Shown here: positions 5,964 through 6,891 of the stretch, in pieces
How positions within the stretch are numbered: the first letter of the stretch is position 1
Layout of the letters: every line of letters starts with the position of its first letter
Notes under the pieces: model-generated
The model's database searches: none
The model's input: only the letters and a program-made list of their open reading frames with translations
What the model was told of the DNA's origin: nothing
Program-made: the position numbers and the translations under genes
NCBI GenBank assembly: GCA_016937135.1
Contig: JAFGWO010000226.1
Location: 1-6,891, forward strand
DNA length: 6,891 nucleotides
Origin: Pseudomonadota bacterium
Lineage (GTDB): Bacteria; BMS3Abin14
Reading direction: 5' to 3'

Positions 5964-6869
5964 ATGAAAAGAACGACCCGTTTAATGCTGGTGCTGGCGA
6001 TGATCTTTGCCCTGGTCCCCCTGGCTGCCGGCCCCGCCTTCGCTGAAAAGGTCTTCATCAGGGCCGACCAGGCCGCCGAGCTGGTCGGCGCCCCGGGAGT
6101 CCGCTTCGTCGACTGCCGGAGGGACGAGGCCCAGTACGCCAAAGCCCACGTGCCCGGCGCCGTTTTCATGAACGTCAACAGTGCCCTGCGAACCAAGGGG
6201 GCCTGGGAAGTGCCGGGTGTCCGCAGGGACCTCGAGGAACTTGAAGAACTCTTCGGGCGGACCCTGGGAATCGGGAATAACACCACCGTCCTCCTGTACG
6301 ACGATGAAGGGTACGACGCCACCCGCCTTTTCTGGGAGCTGAAATATGTCGGGCACGACAACGTCGCCCTCATTTTCGGGGGGTGGCCTGAATGGACCGC
6401 CCGGAACCTTCCGGTGGAGGACAAGGCAGTTGTCGTTGAGCCCCGGAATTTCGTCGGGGCCATCCAGCCCGACATCCTCGCCACGGCAAGTTATATCGTT
6501 AAGAATCTCGGCAATCCCAACGTGGTTCTGGTCGACTGCAGGCCGCCGGCCCAGTACAAGGGCGACGCGAAAGCCCCCATGGCCAAAGTGGGGGGTCGGA
6601 TCCCCACCGCGGTCAACGCCTTTACCCTGGCCAACTGGGAGGACAAGACCTATCTGAAAGATCCCAATGAACTCGAGGATATGTATGCCGACCTGGGGAT
6701 CACGAGGGACAAGCAGGTGATCTGCTACTGCAACACCGGCTATTATGCCACGAACACCTTTTTCATTTTGAAGGCCCTCGAGTACCCCAATGTCCGGGTC
6801 TATGATTACTCCTGGGCCGAGTGGAGCGGCAAAGCCTTTCTTCCCAAGATCGAAGGGACAGCGAAATAA
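5964..6869 (+). CDS. extH: Exported two-domain rhodanese / thiosulfate sulfurtransferase-like protein (ExtH-like)
   Basis: The 301-residue product starts with a signal peptide (residues 1-27, MKRTTR, a hydrophobic core, AFA cleavage). No lipobox cysteine is visible, so it is probably a soluble periplasmic protein. Two rhodanese domains follow, at about residues 29-150 and 165-297. In the first, the active-site position reads YDDEGYDAT, so Cys is replaced by Asp113 and the domain is presumably inactive, as in classical tandem sulfurtransferases. The second has YCNTGYYAT with catalytic Cys256, plus GGRIPTAVN and YDYSWAEWSG motifs typical of the family. Rhodaneses move sulfane sulfur, or sometimes selenium, through a persulfide or perselenide on this Cys. 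The gene lies 72 bp after a probable Sec-containing multihaem cytochrome, so the two probably work together. The ExtH name is from remembered Geobacter context and is tentative; the Geobacter protein is described as a lipoprotein, unlike this one. Confidence 0.85.
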   Translation: MKRTTRLMLVLAMIFALVPLAAGPAFAEKVFIRADQAAELVGAPGVRFVDCRRDEAQYAKAHVPGAVFMNVNSALRTKGAWEVPGVRRDLEELEELFGRTLGIGNNTTVLLYDDEGYDATRLFWELKYVGHDNVALIFGGWPEWTARNLPVEDKAVVVEPRNFVGAIQPDILATASYIVKNLGNPNVVLVDCRPPAQYKGDAKAPMAKVGGRIPTAVNAFTLANWEDKTYLKDPNELEDMYADLGITRDKQVICYCNTGYYATNTFFILKALEYPNVRVYDYSWAEWSGKAFLPKIEGTAK

Positions 6870-6891
6870 AAACGCAGTTCAGAGTTCAGAG

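Noticed and set aside
6878..6891. TTCAGAG repeated twice at the right edge
   Set aside because: Only two 7-nt copies cut by the window end; too short to call a repeat array.
1..6891. CRISPR array, tRNA, rRNA, insertion sequence or integrase
   Set aside because: No regularly spaced repeats, cloverleaf, rRNA-like sequence, transposase or terminal inverted repeats were seen.

Overview
This 6.9 kb, GC-rich window looks like part of a chromosome from the former Deltaproteobacteria (Desulfobacterota or Desulfuromonadota type). The evidence is a multihaem c-type cytochrome, an LPS-export gene pair from a Gram-negative cell, chemosensory-type genes, and a probable selenocysteine (Sec) codon. The taxon is an inference from gene content and protein style; no rRNA or taxonomic marker is present.

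Left part, minus strand (1-1922): two small CheW-like adaptor genes overlap by 8 bp (1479-1922, then 1058-1486). After a 234-bp gap comes a response regulator (823 down to the left edge, where it is cut off). The gap holds four consecutive inverted repeats, two of them terminator-like. No CheA, receptor, CheR or CheB gene is visible, so the pathway these genes serve cannot be named.

Middle part, plus strand (2212-4442): lptF and lptG overlap by 4 bp (GTGA) and encode the two membrane subunits of the LptB2FG lipopolysaccharide exporter. They run divergently from the CheW genes. The shared upstream region holds a plausible sigma70 promoter, a possible 16-codon leader ORF and a GC-rich hairpin.

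Right part, plus strand (4569-6869): an exported multihaem cytochrome c with 11 CXXCH motifs is followed 72 bp later by an exported two-domain rhodanese. The cytochrome reading frame is interrupted by one in-frame TGA (4737-4739). Reading continues in the same frame, with one haem motif before the TGA and ten after it. Starting 10 nt after the TGA is an 8-bp hairpin with a GUU apical loop, as expected for a bacterial SECIS element. I therefore read the two pieces as one 440-residue selenoprotein with Sec at residue 57. The pairing with a rhodanese recalls the ext (ExtH/ExtKL) electron-transfer or selenite/tellurite-reduction loci of Geobacter relatives. That link is from memory of the family and was not tested by a search.

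The main point of interest is the recoded selenocysteine in a multihaem cytochrome. A standard gene caller would split it into a 56-residue orphan carrying the signal peptide and a leaderless cytochrome.
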